64,000 nt of DNA from Pseudopedobacter alpinus. GTDB lineage: Bacteria > Bacteroidota > Bacteroidia > Sphingobacteriales > Sphingobacteriaceae. The stretch spans positions 1-64,000 of the forward strand of contig NZ_JBHULV010000046.1 in assembly GCF_042684645.1 (NCBI RefSeq), written 5' to 3'. Made by a program: the position numbers and the translations under genes. The notes below the pieces were generated by a model. It did not search any database. It was given only the letters and a program-made list of their open reading frames with translations, and was not told the origin of the DNA. Positions 52,795-63,142 of this stretch are shown here, piece by piece (positions within the stretch are counted from its first letter, which is position 1; each line of letters begins with the position of its first letter).

Positions 52795-53496
52795 TTGAAA
52801 GTACTTATAACTACCGCAAGTCATTTTGCAAGCTACCAATTAGCTTATTTATTAAAAAACGAAGAAGTTTTATTTGGCGATAATTTTGAAAATTTTCCGC
52901 CATCAAATAGTAATGCTATTGCTCATCAGTTGTTGGCTTTTTGCTTAGACCATCAAATAGAACAACTTTATCCATTAAGAAGTTCAGAAATAATACCTCT
53001 TTTAGAATCAGAGGTTTTATTTAGCGAGTATGGAATAGAAATTATGCTAACGCCAAATAATTTAAATCATTTCAATGTATTTGATAAAGAAGTTAGCACT
53101 TTTGCAGAATTATCATCTGGATTAATTGCTTTAGGCTACCCAAATCAAACAATTGCAATTGCTGATGCAGAAAATTGTGGGGACATGATTTTATTAGATG
53201 ATGCTGTAAACGATAATTCCTTAATCTGGAATCAGATAAATCGAATCAATTTTAACCAATTAGGGAAATGGTTTAATCAAAGCAGTTTTAAAAAATTGCA
53301 ATTGCATAAAGTAACTGGTATGCTCCAGCAATTTTATGTGCTCATATATGAAAATAAAATTTTGAGCTATGCAAATATTAGTGCTGAAACTTTGGCTCAA
53401 CTAAACAATATACAATCGCAAAATAAATTAAAAGGATTGATGCATGTTGTTTCCGTTAATAATCAAATGATTAGAATAAAAAATGCTGCCTTATAG
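52795..53496 (+). CDS. hypothetical protein, preATP-grasp-like N-terminus
   Basis: A 233-residue cytosolic protein starting at TTG. The opening MKVLITTASHFASYQLAYLL and the following QLYPLRSSEIIPLLES resemble the nucleotide-free N-terminal domain of ATP-grasp enzymes (carbamoyl-phosphate synthase-like), but the glycine-rich ATP-grasp core is not visible, so the protein is probably a degenerate or partial relative. Eight bases after lolD and directly abutting the HAD-like gene, it is the middle gene of a tight three-gene operon. Function unknown. Confidence 0.72.
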   Translation: MKVLITTASHFASYQLAYLLKNEEVLFGDNFENFPPSNSNAIAHQLLAFCLDHQIEQLYPLRSSEIIPLLESEVLFSEYGIEIMLTPNNLNHFNVFDKEVSTFAELSSGLIALGYPNQTIAIADAENCGDMILLDDAVNDNSLIWNQINRINFNQLGKWFNQSSFKKLQLHKVTGMLQQFYVLIYENKILSYANISAETLAQLNNIQSQNKLKGLMHVVSVNNQMIRIKNAAL

Positions 53497-54048
53497 ATGA
53501 TAAATTATAAAGATATTGAAGCCCATAAAACAGCCGTTGTTTTTGAATTTGATAATGTGCTTGTCCCTAAAAAAGATTACGATTTACAGGTTTATTATCT
53601 GTTTGCCAATTTTATCGAATACTTAGAAACTTTTCCGCCACCACAAGAAATGTTAGATTTTATAAGTAAAAGATACGAAGTGCATGGTAACTTAAATATG
53701 TTTGAAGAAGTTGTTAATGCCTTTGGTATTGATAAAAAGTATAAAGAAAACCTTGATTTACTATTTACAAATGCAAACCTACCACTAAAATTATTGCTTT
53801 ATAAAGAGGCTTTAGAGCTTTTGCAAGAATTGGTTATTAATAGAAAACAAATATTTATTTTAACTACAGGCAAACCAGAACAACAACTCAATAAAATTAA
53901 GCAAACCGAATGGAATGGTTTAGAGCAATATTTGAAACTCTACTTTACAGATGAGTTTTCTCAAACATCAACAACACCAGCACTTGATTATTTGCTTGAA
54001 GAAAATAACCTTCAAATTGATAATGTATTAGTTGTTAGCAAACAATAG
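53497..54048 (+). CDS. HAD-like protein with altered nucleophile motif
   Basis: A 183-residue protein with the layout of a haloacid-dehalogenase hydrolase: motif I VVFEFDNVLVPKKDYDL, motif II LTTGKP near residue 128 and a late hydrophobic strand NVLVV. In motif I the nucleophilic Asp of DxDxT is a Glu (Glu17), and the acidic motif IV (GDS/GND) is replaced by VVSKQ at the very C-terminus, where most relatives continue. It is therefore probably inactive as a phosphatase. Starts at the base after the upstream stop. A 20-codon ATG frame in 54101-54163 is too short to call. Confidence 0.8.
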   Translation: MINYKDIEAHKTAVVFEFDNVLVPKKDYDLQVYYLFANFIEYLETFPPPQEMLDFISKRYEVHGNLNMFEEVVNAFGIDKKYKENLDLLFTNANLPLKLLLYKEALELLQELVINRKQIFILTTGKPEQQLNKIKQTEWNGLEQYLKLYFTDEFSQTSTTPALDYLLEENNLQIDNVLVVSKQ

Positions 54049-54161
54049 TTTAAAAGGCTTGTTTTTTCAGTTAGGTTTGGATGAAAAAAATTATAGTTTA
54101 TGTATGACGGAATAAAAAACCCAAAACTAGCGTTTGACGTAAATAAGTTTAAAAAAAGCTA

Positions 54162-55742
54162 ATGAGACAAACATTCATAAAAATAACCTTAGTAAGTATT
54201 TTAATAAGTGCTTTTTTTAGTGCTTGCAAAAAAGACAATATATCTAACAATGATTCTCCAATAGCAACTGGCAGTAGAGATGAGTTAACGAAAGATTCCA
54301 TGTTTCTGTATGCCAAAGAATTGTACCTCTGGAACACAGATTTACCTACCTATAATGTATTTAACCCTAGAGGAAGATTTAATTCAGGAGATCTAATTAC
54401 ACAATTAAAAGACGAACTTTTTGCCATTACTCGGTTTGGAATTAACCCGTTAAATAGCAGGCCTTATGAATTTAACGAAGAAGACCCAAATGATACTAAA
54501 TATGCATACATAGAAGATTTAATTACAAGTGGTAAGTTAACTGCTGTACCAAATACTTCAGGTGCTATAAATAATAGCGGCGAAGGAAATGATTTTGGTT
54601 TTTCTTTAGCTTTAGTTGGCAGTTTAAATAATTACAGAATATACTTTCAATTTGCTTCACCAGGTTCGCCTTCTGCTTTAAAAGGCTTAGGTAGGGGCGA
54701 CTATATAGATCAAATTGATGGAAGAACAATTGGCACTAACTTTAATGCTGAGTCTGATTTTATTAATACTGCAATTAATAACAGTACCATAACCATTGAA
54801 GGTAAAAAGAAGGATGGTACTTCCTATAGTTACATTTTGAATAAAACAAAATACACCAGCAGCCCCATATACAAGGATACCGTTTTAACCAATGGCTCAA
54901 AAAAAATAGGTTATTTGGCTTATGCTAAATTTACAGACGAAAAAAATTCTAAAGCTGCATTAACCAACGTTTTTGCGAAATTTGCTACTGCAAATGTAAC
55001 TGACTTGGTTATCGACTTAAGGTATAATGGCGGTGGCTTTGTTAGCACAGCAGAAGATTTATTAAATCTTATTGCGCCTTCAAGTTTAAATAGCAAGGTA
55101 ATGTTTATAGAAACTTACAATGCAGCTTTGCAAGCTGGTAGGGCAAGTATTTTAAAAAACCAACCTATCAGAGATCAAGATGATAAAATTGTTTTTGTTA
55201 ACGGAAAGGTAGCCAATTATGCAGATAATGTTTCTTATGATCAAGCTTCAAATACTTCTTATTTTTCAAAAGCTGGTGGCTTAAATAACATTAGCAAAGT
55301 GGTTTTTATCACTACAGAAAATACAGCTTCTGCAAGTGAATTGGTAATAAATTCATTAAAACCATATTTAGATGTTAAAACTGTTGGTAGTAAATCTTAC
55401 GGCAAGCCAGTTGGTTTTTTTCCGGTGCGCATAGATAAATATGAACTTTATTTATCTTCATTTTCTACCAGAAACTCTTTAGGGGAAGGGAATTATTTTG
55501 CGGGTATTGTACCAAATTATGAAGAAGATGATGATGTTAGAAGAGATTTCGGAAACCCAAATGAACTTTCATTAGCATCAGCAATTAATTATATAGTTAA
55601 CAACAGATTTGTGAATTCATCAAATTCTAATCTCAGAGTAAATGGTACTAAACAAGTTTCTAAAAGTAATGAGATTACCAAAAACATTTACATGCCAAGC
55701 GATTTTAAAGGGATGATTGATGTACCTAAGAATGTGAAATAG
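54162..55742 (+). CDS. S41-family serine protease lipoprotein
   Basis: Secreted C-terminal-processing-type peptidase of 526 residues. It has a signal peptide and lipobox (FFSACKK, Cys22), an N-terminal helical domain, a PDZ domain near residues 150-215 (GDYIDQIDGRTIG), and the S41 catalytic core with DLRYNGGGFV, the serine motif TASASELVINS and the lysine in GSKSYGKPVG. It acts in the envelope, probably degrading misfolded or C-terminally tagged proteins. It ends before a hairpin at 55793-55826. Confidence 0.92.
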   Translation: MRQTFIKITLVSILISAFFSACKKDNISNNDSPIATGSRDELTKDSMFLYAKELYLWNTDLPTYNVFNPRGRFNSGDLITQLKDELFAITRFGINPLNSRPYEFNEEDPNDTKYAYIEDLITSGKLTAVPNTSGAINNSGEGNDFGFSLALVGSLNNYRIYFQFASPGSPSALKGLGRGDYIDQIDGRTIGTNFNAESDFINTAINNSTITIEGKKKDGTSYSYILNKTKYTSSPIYKDTVLTNGSKKIGYLAYAKFTDEKNSKAALTNVFAKFATANVTDLVIDLRYNGGGFVSTAEDLLNLIAPSSLNSKVMFIETYNAALQAGRASILKNQPIRDQDDKIVFVNGKVANYADNVSYDQASNTSYFSKAGGLNNISKVVFITTENTASASELVINSLKPYLDVKTVGSKSYGKPVGFFPVRIDKYELYLSSFSTRNSLGEGNYFAGIVPNYEEDDDVRRDFGNPNELSLASAINYIVNNRFVNSSNSNLRVNGTKQVSKSNEITKNIYMPSDFKGMIDVPKNVK

Positions 55743-55792
55743 AGTTGGAGATTTGGGGTAAGAAAACATTTCTTTGATTTTTGATTTAGCAG

Positions 55793-55826
55793 ACCTATAA
55801 GGTTTTTAAAACCTTATAGGTTTTTT
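55793..55826. terminator. terminator / dispersed CCTATAAGG hairpin, copy 1
   Basis: A perfect 13-bp stem ACCTATAAGGTTT/AAACCTTATAGGT followed by a T-run. Its twin lies at 56749-56780. Confidence 0.85.
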
Positions 55827-55921
55827 CTTTAGAATCAAAGCAGAGGCTTCCCTGCATTGTAAATAATTGTCTGACCTATCAATTCTTTTGACTTTGATAT
55901 GCAATGTTTAATGGTAATTAC

Positions 55922-56572
55922 CTACCTAAAGTTACAGCTTAGTCCGCTCCATAAATTAGTAATTTTGGCATCTTGGCTTGGGCCATTAAAAATCCCAAAA
56001 AGATTGCCGCCTTTGGTAGCAAATTCATTTCCTAAACTAGTTTTTGATACGGTAATCACATAAGCACTCTCCATTTCTTTTCTGGTACTGCCAATGCCTA
56101 CTCCCGCCATGGTGCTTAATTTTGATATTGGTTTTTGTATTTGGTTAGCTGCCCAACCAGCAAATAACCATTCTGCATTTTTCTCTTGAAAAAGAAGGCT
56201 TAAGCCATTGTTAAAACTTGCAAATTTTAAAGGACCAGCACCACATTCGCTATTGATGTTAATATTAGGACTAGAATTTAAGACTTTACTAACCGAGTTT
56301 ACCACCTGCTCAAAAGGCATCCCCAAGGTAATATCGCTGGTAGAACCATTATTGGCATTAACAATTTTTATCGCATTTTCACTTAATGCCAAAGCATATT
56401 CAATTTCTTCTGATTTTACCGTTTTTGTGGAATCTATTTTTGCGGAATCTATTTCTAAACCACTTATACTATCTTTTTCCGTTGCGCTGGTACTTTGTTT
56501 TAGGTTAGAATCTACACAAGCATTAAAAGCAATGCCTAAGAGAAAAAGTAGAGATAATTTAACTTTGATCAT
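55922..56572 (-). CDS. hypothetical lipoprotein
   Basis: A 216-residue protein with a signal peptide and lipobox (FNACVD, Cys19), a Ser/Lys/Asp-rich linker (25-55) and a folded C-terminal domain. That domain has two similar motifs, ITLGMPFEQVVNSVSK near residues 82-96 and GVGIGSTRKEMESAY near 157-170, spaced like a duplicated small domain of the kind that begins with a G-M-x-F/G-S-T turn. A cysteine pair (SECGAG and SGLSC) could form a disulfide. No family assigned. Confidence 0.75.
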   Translation of the reverse strand: MIKVKLSLLFLLGIAFNACVDSNLKQSTSATEKDSISGLEIDSAKIDSTKTVKSEEIEYALALSENAIKIVNANNGSTSDITLGMPFEQVVNSVSKVLNSSPNININSECGAGPLKFASFNNGLSLLFQEKNAEWLFAGWAANQIQKPISKLSTMAGVGIGSTRKEMESAYVITVSKTSLGNEFATKGGNLFGIFNGPSQDAKITNLWSGLSCNFR

Positions 56573-56748
56573 GAATTTAAGAGGCTTATAATAAATTGAT
56601 TTTAAAAAATGTTTTTGACTTCGATCTTATTTCTTGTTCAGTAAAGTTTAAGAAATATCTTTTTGGATATTGTACGCAATTAATTGTTAGCAAAGATGAA
56701 GCCTTTTTCCTCCAACTGTGGCCTCATATAGTATATCAATTTAAAACA

Positions 56749-56780
56749 AACTTATAAGGTTTTTGAAACCTTATAGGTTT
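56749..56780. repeat. dispersed ACCTATAAGGT hairpin, copy 2
   Basis: ACTTATAAGGTTT and AAACCTTATAGGT form a 13-bp stem with one G-T mismatch. It is nearly identical to the S41-gene terminator at 55793 but stands in a gene-free gap with only a weak T-tract. Confidence 0.7.
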
Positions 56781-56851
56781 AATTTTTAGGAAATATCAAA
56801 TGGCAATAATTAAATACAAATTCACGCTGTTTCTTACCATAACATAAGTTT

Positions 56852-56877
56852 CTCCCTTTGGAGAGGGTTGTGGGAGG
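56852..56877. repeat. dispersed CTCCCTTTGGAGAGGG repeat, copy 3
   Basis: TCTCCCTTTGGAGAGGGTTG with TGGGAGG matches the elements at 39264-39299 and 39391-39420. The 509-base gap 56573-57081 holds this, the hairpin at 56749 and otherwise only AT-rich sequence without a gene. Confidence 0.65.
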
Positions 56878-57081
56878 AAAAACATATTTCTAAGCTAAAC
56901 CAAAAAGGTTTTTGTAATAGAAAAAAGGAGCGTTTAAATCGAAAAAAGCATAATGATACAATCTGAAAACATGCCTTGCAAAAACCTTTTCTAAAATATA
57001 TCTTTACCCACAAGCTAAATTAATAGATGCCTTTATCTATTTAAAACATGAAAAATTACCTTTTGCAATATTAAATTATTA

Positions 57082-60000
57082 ATGGCTTTTAACGAAGATT
57101 CGAGAGTAAAAATACCAGCACTTTTACATTTAGTACGTTTGGGCTATACTTATATCCCACGTAAAGAACAAATTAGAGCAGAAGAAACAAATATTTTTCC
57201 TGCCTTATTTAAAAGTGCGTTATTAAACATTAATAAAGGAATTACAGAAGAAGAGGTCGGTCGTTTATTGATTGAACTATCTTTAAAACTAGATTACGAC
57301 GATTTAAGTAGGGCTTTTTATCAAGAACTCACCAAAACATCGGGGATTAAACTCATAGATTTCGAGAATTTTGAAAACAACACTTTCCATGTTACTACCG
57401 AATTAACCTGCAAAAACGGCGACGAAGAATTTAGACCAGATATTACGCTTTTAATTAACGGAATGCCACTGGTATTTATTGAGGTAAAAAAGCCAAACAA
57501 TACCGAAGGGATTTTAGCAGAACGTAACCGAATGAACAGCCGGTTTCAGAACAAGAAATTTAAGCGTTTTGCTAACATTACCCAGCTGATGGTTTTTTCT
57601 AACAATATGAATTACGAAGATGGCGTTATAGAACCTATTCAAGGTGCTTATTATGCCACTTCGGCTTATGCAAATTTGCATTTCAATTATTTTAGAGAAG
57701 AAGAAAATTTAAACTTAACCACACTATTAAAACCCGAGAACGAGGATATTGAAAACCTGATATTAAAAGATAATCATGTCAATGCGATTAAATATTCGGG
57801 AGAATTTATCACCAATAAAGATTACAACACGCCAACAAATAGAATAAGCACTTCTTTATTTAGCAAAGAGCGTTTAAAATTTATATTAAAGTATGCCATT
57901 GCTTATGTAGAAGATAAAGCCGAAGGACTAAGCACTTTGCAAAAGCACATTATGCGCTATCCGCAAATATTTGCTACAAAAGCAGTAGAAAAAGTACTAG
58001 ATAAAGGCATCAAAAAGGGCATTATTTGGCATACCCAAGGCAGCGGAAAAACAGCTTTGGCCTATTATAACGTCAATTTTTTAACAGATTACTACCAAAA
58101 AAGAAATACCATTGCTAAATTTTACTTTATAGTAGATAGGATTGATTTAGCAGACCAAGCCAGCAACGAATTTTTAAAACGCGGACTTACTGTAAACAAA
58201 GTAAACTCTCGACAAGAATTTTTAGCCGATATTAAGAAAGTAAGCACCATCCATAACCATACAGGCAAGGCCGAAATCTCCATTGTAAACATTCAAAAAT
58301 TTACAGAAGAAACCAGCGTACCTAAAGATTTAGCTTACGATGTGAATATCCAAAGGGTATATTTTATTGATGAAGCACACCGCAGTTATAACCCTAAAGG
58401 AAGCTTTTTGGTCAACTTGCTAAAATCTGATGAAAACGCAGTCCGTATAGCTTTAACAGGTACGCCGCTTTTAAAAGAAGTAGCTAAAGATTTTGATTCT
58501 AAAGTGCTTTTTGGCGATTATATCCACAAGTATTATTACAATATGTCTGTGGCAGATGGTTATACTTTACGCTTAATTAGAGAAGGGATTGATACCAAAT
58601 ACAAAATGCAAATGCAAGATGTATTGGATCAAATAAAAATACAACAAGGCGATATTTCTAAAAGTCAGGTTTTTGCACATCCAAAATTTGTGAAACCCAT
58701 GTTAGATTATATCCTGAAAGATTTAATCAGTTTTAGAAACAAAGAATCCGATCATTCTTTGGGTGGCTATGGTGGTTTGCGATACATCAGACCAAGCCAA
58801 AGAATTGTTTAGCTATTTTGAAGAATTACATGGCCAACAAAACATTACCGAATTTAATTTAGCTGCCGAACCAGAAGAAAAATACGGTAATAAAAAATTA
58901 AAAGCCGCTTTAATTCTTCATGACGTAAACGATAGAGATTTCAGAAAAGAAGCTGTAAAAGCTTTTAAAGCAGGTGAGATAGATATGCTGTTTGTTTTTA
59001 ACATGTTGCTTACAGGTTTTGATGCGCATCGCTTAAAGAAATTGTATTTGGCAAGAGTGGTAAAAGACCATAATTTACTACAAACGCTAACCAGGGTAAA
59101 TCGCCCTTATAAAAAATACCGCTACGGCTATGTGGTAGATTTTGCCGATATCAGCAAGGCATTTAAAGAAACCAACGATAATTATTTTGCCGAATTGCAA
59201 AGCGAATTGGGCGACGAAATGTCTCACTATACCAGTTTGTTTAAATCGCAAGAAGAAATAGCATCAGAAATACAAGAAATTAAAGAAGCTGTATTTAGCT
59301 ACGATATTAAAAATGCCGAACTTTTTAGACTGCAAATAGAGCAGATAAAAAACAAGAAAGATTTAAACGAATTAATTAAGGTATTGCAAAATGCCAAAGA
59401 GTTAAAAAACATCATCAGGCTACAAGGATTTGATGATTTATTAGCGCAAATAGATTTCTTTAAACTGAACCAATTATTAGGTATTACCAAAGCACAATTA
59501 GATAAATTAAACCTTATTGATGCCATTAATAACGACGCCGATACCACCAATTTACTCAATAGTGCCTTAGAAGATATTTTCTTTCAGTTTGTAAAAGTAT
59601 CTGAAGAAGAATTAATTATAGCCGACCAATTGCGTAATCAGCTCAAAAAAACAAGAGAGGCATTACAAGATAATTTCGACCCAAAAGACCCGGCATTCAT
59701 CAGCCTAAAGCAAGAACTAGAACGCATTTTTAAGAAAAAGAATTTAGACGAAGTAGGGCAGGAAGATATGCGAGAAAACATTTTTTTGTTAAATGCCATA
59801 TACGATAAAGCAAAAGAACTGAACCGAAAAAACAATTTGTTAAAAGCAAAATATGAGCATGACGAAAAATATGCTCGCGTACATAAACGCATTTTGGCTA
59901 GGGCCGATGTAAGCACCAAAGAAATACAATTGTATGATGCTTTGTACAACGTTAAAAATTTAGCCGATGCCCAATTGTTAAATAACCATAATCTGTTAGA

Positions 60001-60151
60001 TAACGAAGCTTATTTTAACCGCAATTTATTAAACCTGGTATCAACCGAGTTTGTGAAAAACCAGAAAATAAAATTAGATTTTAACACCACGCAAGCCATT
60101 AACACCTTAATAGCCAGCGAATATTTAAACCAATACCACAACAGACTATAA
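57082..60151 (+). pseudogene. hsdR: type I restriction endonuclease subunit HsdR, frameshifted
   Basis: Motor and nuclease subunit of a type I restriction-modification complex, interrupted by one frameshift. The first frame (57082-58812, 576 residues) carries the nuclease motif PD...EVK (Asp120, Glu134, Lys136 in RPDITLL and FIEVKKPN), the helicase Walker A QGSGKT (Lys323) and the DEAH box (430-433). The second frame (open from about 58763 to 60151, 462 residues) resumes with AMVVCDTSDQAKELF and holds the remaining helicase motifs (FNMLLTGFDAHRL, TLTRVNRPY) and a C-terminal coiled-coil region. The frames overlap; one extra G in the GGG at 58761-58763, or two missing bases, would explain it. 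It may be a true mutation or a sequencing error. Confidence 0.9.
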
Positions 60152-61765
60152 ATGACCGACCTTAATTTTATTACCCAAACCAAAAAACTAATTGACAGCT
60201 TAAAAAGTGTTTGCGCCAATTACGGTTTAGGTAACGATGGCAACGAATTTAAAATCATCACCCAAGTTTTTTTGTACAAGTTTATCAACGATAAGTTTGT
60301 GTATGAAATAAAAAAAGAAAGCGAGATTTTAAAAAATGCCGAAAATTTTCAGGAAGCATTAGAAGCCATAGGAGAAGAGGAATACCAGTTTTTACTATCC
60401 TTTGTAAATGCCGATACGCCACAAATTAAAGCACACCAAACCATTACTTATTTACATAATAGGCAAAATAAGCCCGAATTTGCCAAACTATTTGACGATA
60501 CGCTAAGAGAAATTAGCATTCAAAATACGGCTATATTCTCGGTAAAATCTAGCTCGGGCGCTAAAAATAAAATGTTTGACGAGTTGAGTAATTTTATATC
60601 CGATTCCTCGCAACGCGATAATTTTTGCAAAGCTTTAATCTCCAAACTGTTCGAATTTAGTTTTGAGCACATGTTTAGCGAGAAGTATGATTTCTTTGCC
60701 ACCATTTTTGAATACCTGATTAAAGACTACAATACCGATAGCGGTGGTAAATATGCCGAATACTATACGCCACATGCCGTTGCCCGTATTATGGCAGCTA
60801 TATTGGTGACAGATAAAGTGCAAAACGTAAAATGTTATGATCCTAGTGCGGGTTCTGGTACTTTACTCATGAATATTGCCCATGCCATTGGCGAGGAAAA
60901 TTGCAGCATTTACTGTGAAGATATTTCGCAAAAATCAAGCAATATGTTGCGTTTAAATTTGGTATTGAATAACCTTTCGCATTCTATCCCGCATATTATT
61001 AAAGGCAATACCATTGCAGAGCCTTATTACCGAGACAATAAATTTGACTATATTGTATCTAACCCGCCATTTAAATTAGATTTCTCTGATTTTAGCGCCT
61101 CCTTAGATACAGATATTAATAAAAGTCGCTTTTTTGCTGGCATTCCCAATGTGCCAAAAACCAAAAAAGAAAGCATGGCCATTTACTTGCTGTTTATACA
61201 GCACATTATGCATAGCTTAAGCACAAAAGGTAAAGCCGCCATTGTAGTGCCTACCGGTTTTATTACCGCACAAAGTGGAATAGAAAAAAATATACGCGAA
61301 GCCTTAGTAAAACGCAATATGTTACGTGGCGTAGTGAGTATGCCTAGTAATATTTTTGCCAGTACGGGCACCAATGTTTCTATTTTGTTTTTGGATAAAC
61401 AGAGCGATAGCGAACATATTGTTTTAATGGATGCCAGTAAGCTAGGCGAAACTGTAAAAGATGGTAAAAACCAACGTACGGTTTTAACTTTTGATGAAGA
61501 AGCCCGAATTATTAATGTTTTTAATGAAAAGCGAGCTGAAGAAGATTTTAGTGTAGTGGTAACCGCTGCCGAAGTGGAAGCTAAAAATTATTCTTTAAGT
61601 GCTGGGCAGTATTTTGAAGTAAAAATTGAATATACAGATATTACAGCTGATGAATTTAAAGCTAAAATGAATGGTTTTGAAAGTAGCTTGGCTGATTTGT
61701 TTAAAGAGAGTAATGCTTTGGAATTAAAGATAGAGGAAGCTTTGAAGGGGCTGAGATATGATTAA
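60152..61765 (+). CDS. hsdM: type I restriction-modification DNA methyltransferase HsdM
   Basis: Adenine-N6 methyltransferase subunit, which marks host DNA and forms the M2S core. The 537-residue protein has an N-terminal helical HsdM_N domain (1-140), the SAM-binding motif I DPSAGSG (230-236) and catalytic motif IV NPPF (304-307) in a SAM-dependent fold, then a long C-terminal helical tail. Unlike its neighbours it is uninterrupted. Its ATG follows the hsdR stop directly and its end overlaps hsdS by eight bases, so the three genes form one operon. Confidence 0.95.
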   Translation: MTDLNFITQTKKLIDSLKSVCANYGLGNDGNEFKIITQVFLYKFINDKFVYEIKKESEILKNAENFQEALEAIGEEEYQFLLSFVNADTPQIKAHQTITYLHNRQNKPEFAKLFDDTLREISIQNTAIFSVKSSSGAKNKMFDELSNFISDSSQRDNFCKALISKLFEFSFEHMFSEKYDFFATIFEYLIKDYNTDSGGKYAEYYTPHAVARIMAAILVTDKVQNVKCYDPSAGSGTLLMNIAHAIGEENCSIYCEDISQKSSNMLRLNLVLNNLSHSIPHIIKGNTIAEPYYRDNKFDYIVSNPPFKLDFSDFSASLDTDINKSRFFAGIPNVPKTKKESMAIYLLFIQHIMHSLSTKGKAAIVVPTGFITAQSGIEKNIREALVKRNMLRGVVSMPSNIFASTGTNVSILFLDKQSDSEHIVLMDASKLGETVKDGKNQRTVLTFDEEARIINVFNEKRAEEDFSVVVTAAEVEAKNYSLSAGQYFEVKIEYTDITADEFKAKMNGFESSLADLFKESNALELKIEEALKGLRYD

Positions 61766-63061
61766 AATAACTACCACGGAATTAGGTGAGCTTGTAGAAT
61801 TTCAAAGAGGGTATGACCTCCCGAAAAGTGAATTTAAAACAGGTAACATCCCAGTTATATCATCAAATGGAGTTTTAGGATATCATAATGTTGCAAAAGT
61901 AAAATCACCTGGTATTACAATTGGCCGTAGTGGTACTGTGGGTTTACCACATTTGATTAAACAGGATTTTTTTCCTCATAATACGTCTTTATTTATTAAG
62001 GATTTTAAAGGAAATAATGTGAAATATATTTTTTACCTCTTAAAATCACTAAAATTAAATGATTATAAAAGTGGCTCTGGTGTGCCAACTATGAATAGAA
62101 ATCATTTGCATCCTATTAAGGTTCTTTGCTATAAAGATACCCCACCCAAAAACAAATCGCCTCAGTACTTTCTGCATTAGATGATAAAATAGAACTCAAT
62201 AACTGCATCAACCAAGAATTGGAGGGCATGGCTAAATTGCTTTATGATTATTGGTTTGTTCAATTTGATTTTCCTGATGCCAATGGTAAACCTTATAAAA
62301 GTTCTGGTGGTAAAATGGTTTATAATGAGGTTTTGAAAAGGGAGATTCCTGAGGGGTGGGAGGTGAAGAGTTTGGCAAATTTTATTTTAAATGATAAAAG
62401 TGGAGATTGGGGTAAAGAGGAAAGCGAAGGAAACTACGTTATAAAGGTAGAATGTATTAGGGGAGCTGATATTAATGGAATAAATGGAAAAGGTGAAGTT
62501 AAAGCTCCAACAAGATTTATTCTAGAGAAGAATGAGCATAAAATATTGTTAGAGTTTGATTTAGTGGTTGAGATATCTGGAGGTAGCCCAACTCAATCTA
62601 CAGGACGATTAGGATTTATTACTAAGGAAGTATTGGAGCGTTTTGATAATCCTTTAATTTGCTCAAACTTTTGTAAAGCTGTTTCATTAAAATCTGAAAA
62701 TCAATTCTTCTTTTTTGTAAACTCTTGGAATAGAGCGTATGATAATGGAATACTCTTTGGTTTTGAAGGCAAAACAAGCGGGATCAAAAATTTACTTTTT
62801 GAAATGTTTGTCAATAATTATATAGTTGCAGTACCTGAAGAAAACTTATTAACGAAGTTCCAGAATATTACATCCCTTTACGAAAAGAAACGACAAGTCA
62901 ATTTAAAACAAAACCAAAAACTAGCAGAGTTAAGAGATTGGTTATTGCCTATGTTAATGAATGGGCAGGTAAAAGTTGGAGAAGTTGAGGAGGGTTTAAA
63001 TGTAGCTGCGGAGCCGGAGGTTGGGTATGGGGGAGATATAAATAAATTAATAAAAAATTGA
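61758..63061 (+). pseudogene. hsdS: type I restriction specificity subunit HsdS, frameshifted
   Basis: DNA sequence-recognition subunit. The first frame (61758-62180, 140 residues) encodes most of the first target-recognition domain (ELVEFQRGYDLP, PVISSNGVLGYH, VPTMNRNHLHPIKV). The second frame (through 63061) encodes the central conserved helix (SALDDKIELNNCINQELEGMAK), the YDYWFVQFDFPD motif, the second recognition domain and the C-terminal helix QKLAELRDWLLPMLMNGQVKV. Reading frame is lost by one base inside ACCCCACCC (C run at 62140-62143); one added C restores continuous protein. Without HsdS the complex could neither methylate nor cut. Confidence 0.88.
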
Positions 63062-63099
63062 TTTCTAAATCTCCCTTTAGTTAATTTTAAATATGACTT

Positions 63100-63126
63100 T
63101 ATAATTGTGAAAAAATCACAATTATA
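63100..63126 (+). promoter_or_regulatory. 11-bp inverted repeat upstream of the RloA-like gene
   Basis: TATAATTGTGA (63100-63110) and its exact complement TCACAATTATA (63116-63126) with an AAAAA loop, 16 bases before the ATG at 63143 and 38 bases after hsdS. Operator, leader hairpin or weak terminator of the hsd genes are all possible. Confidence 0.5.
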
Positions 63127-63142
63127 ATATTACATTTGGATT

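Noticed and set aside
57082..63061. Programmed frameshifting in hsdR or hsdS
   Set aside because: No slippery heptamer or downstream pseudoknot was seen at either site, so indel or sequencing error is simpler.
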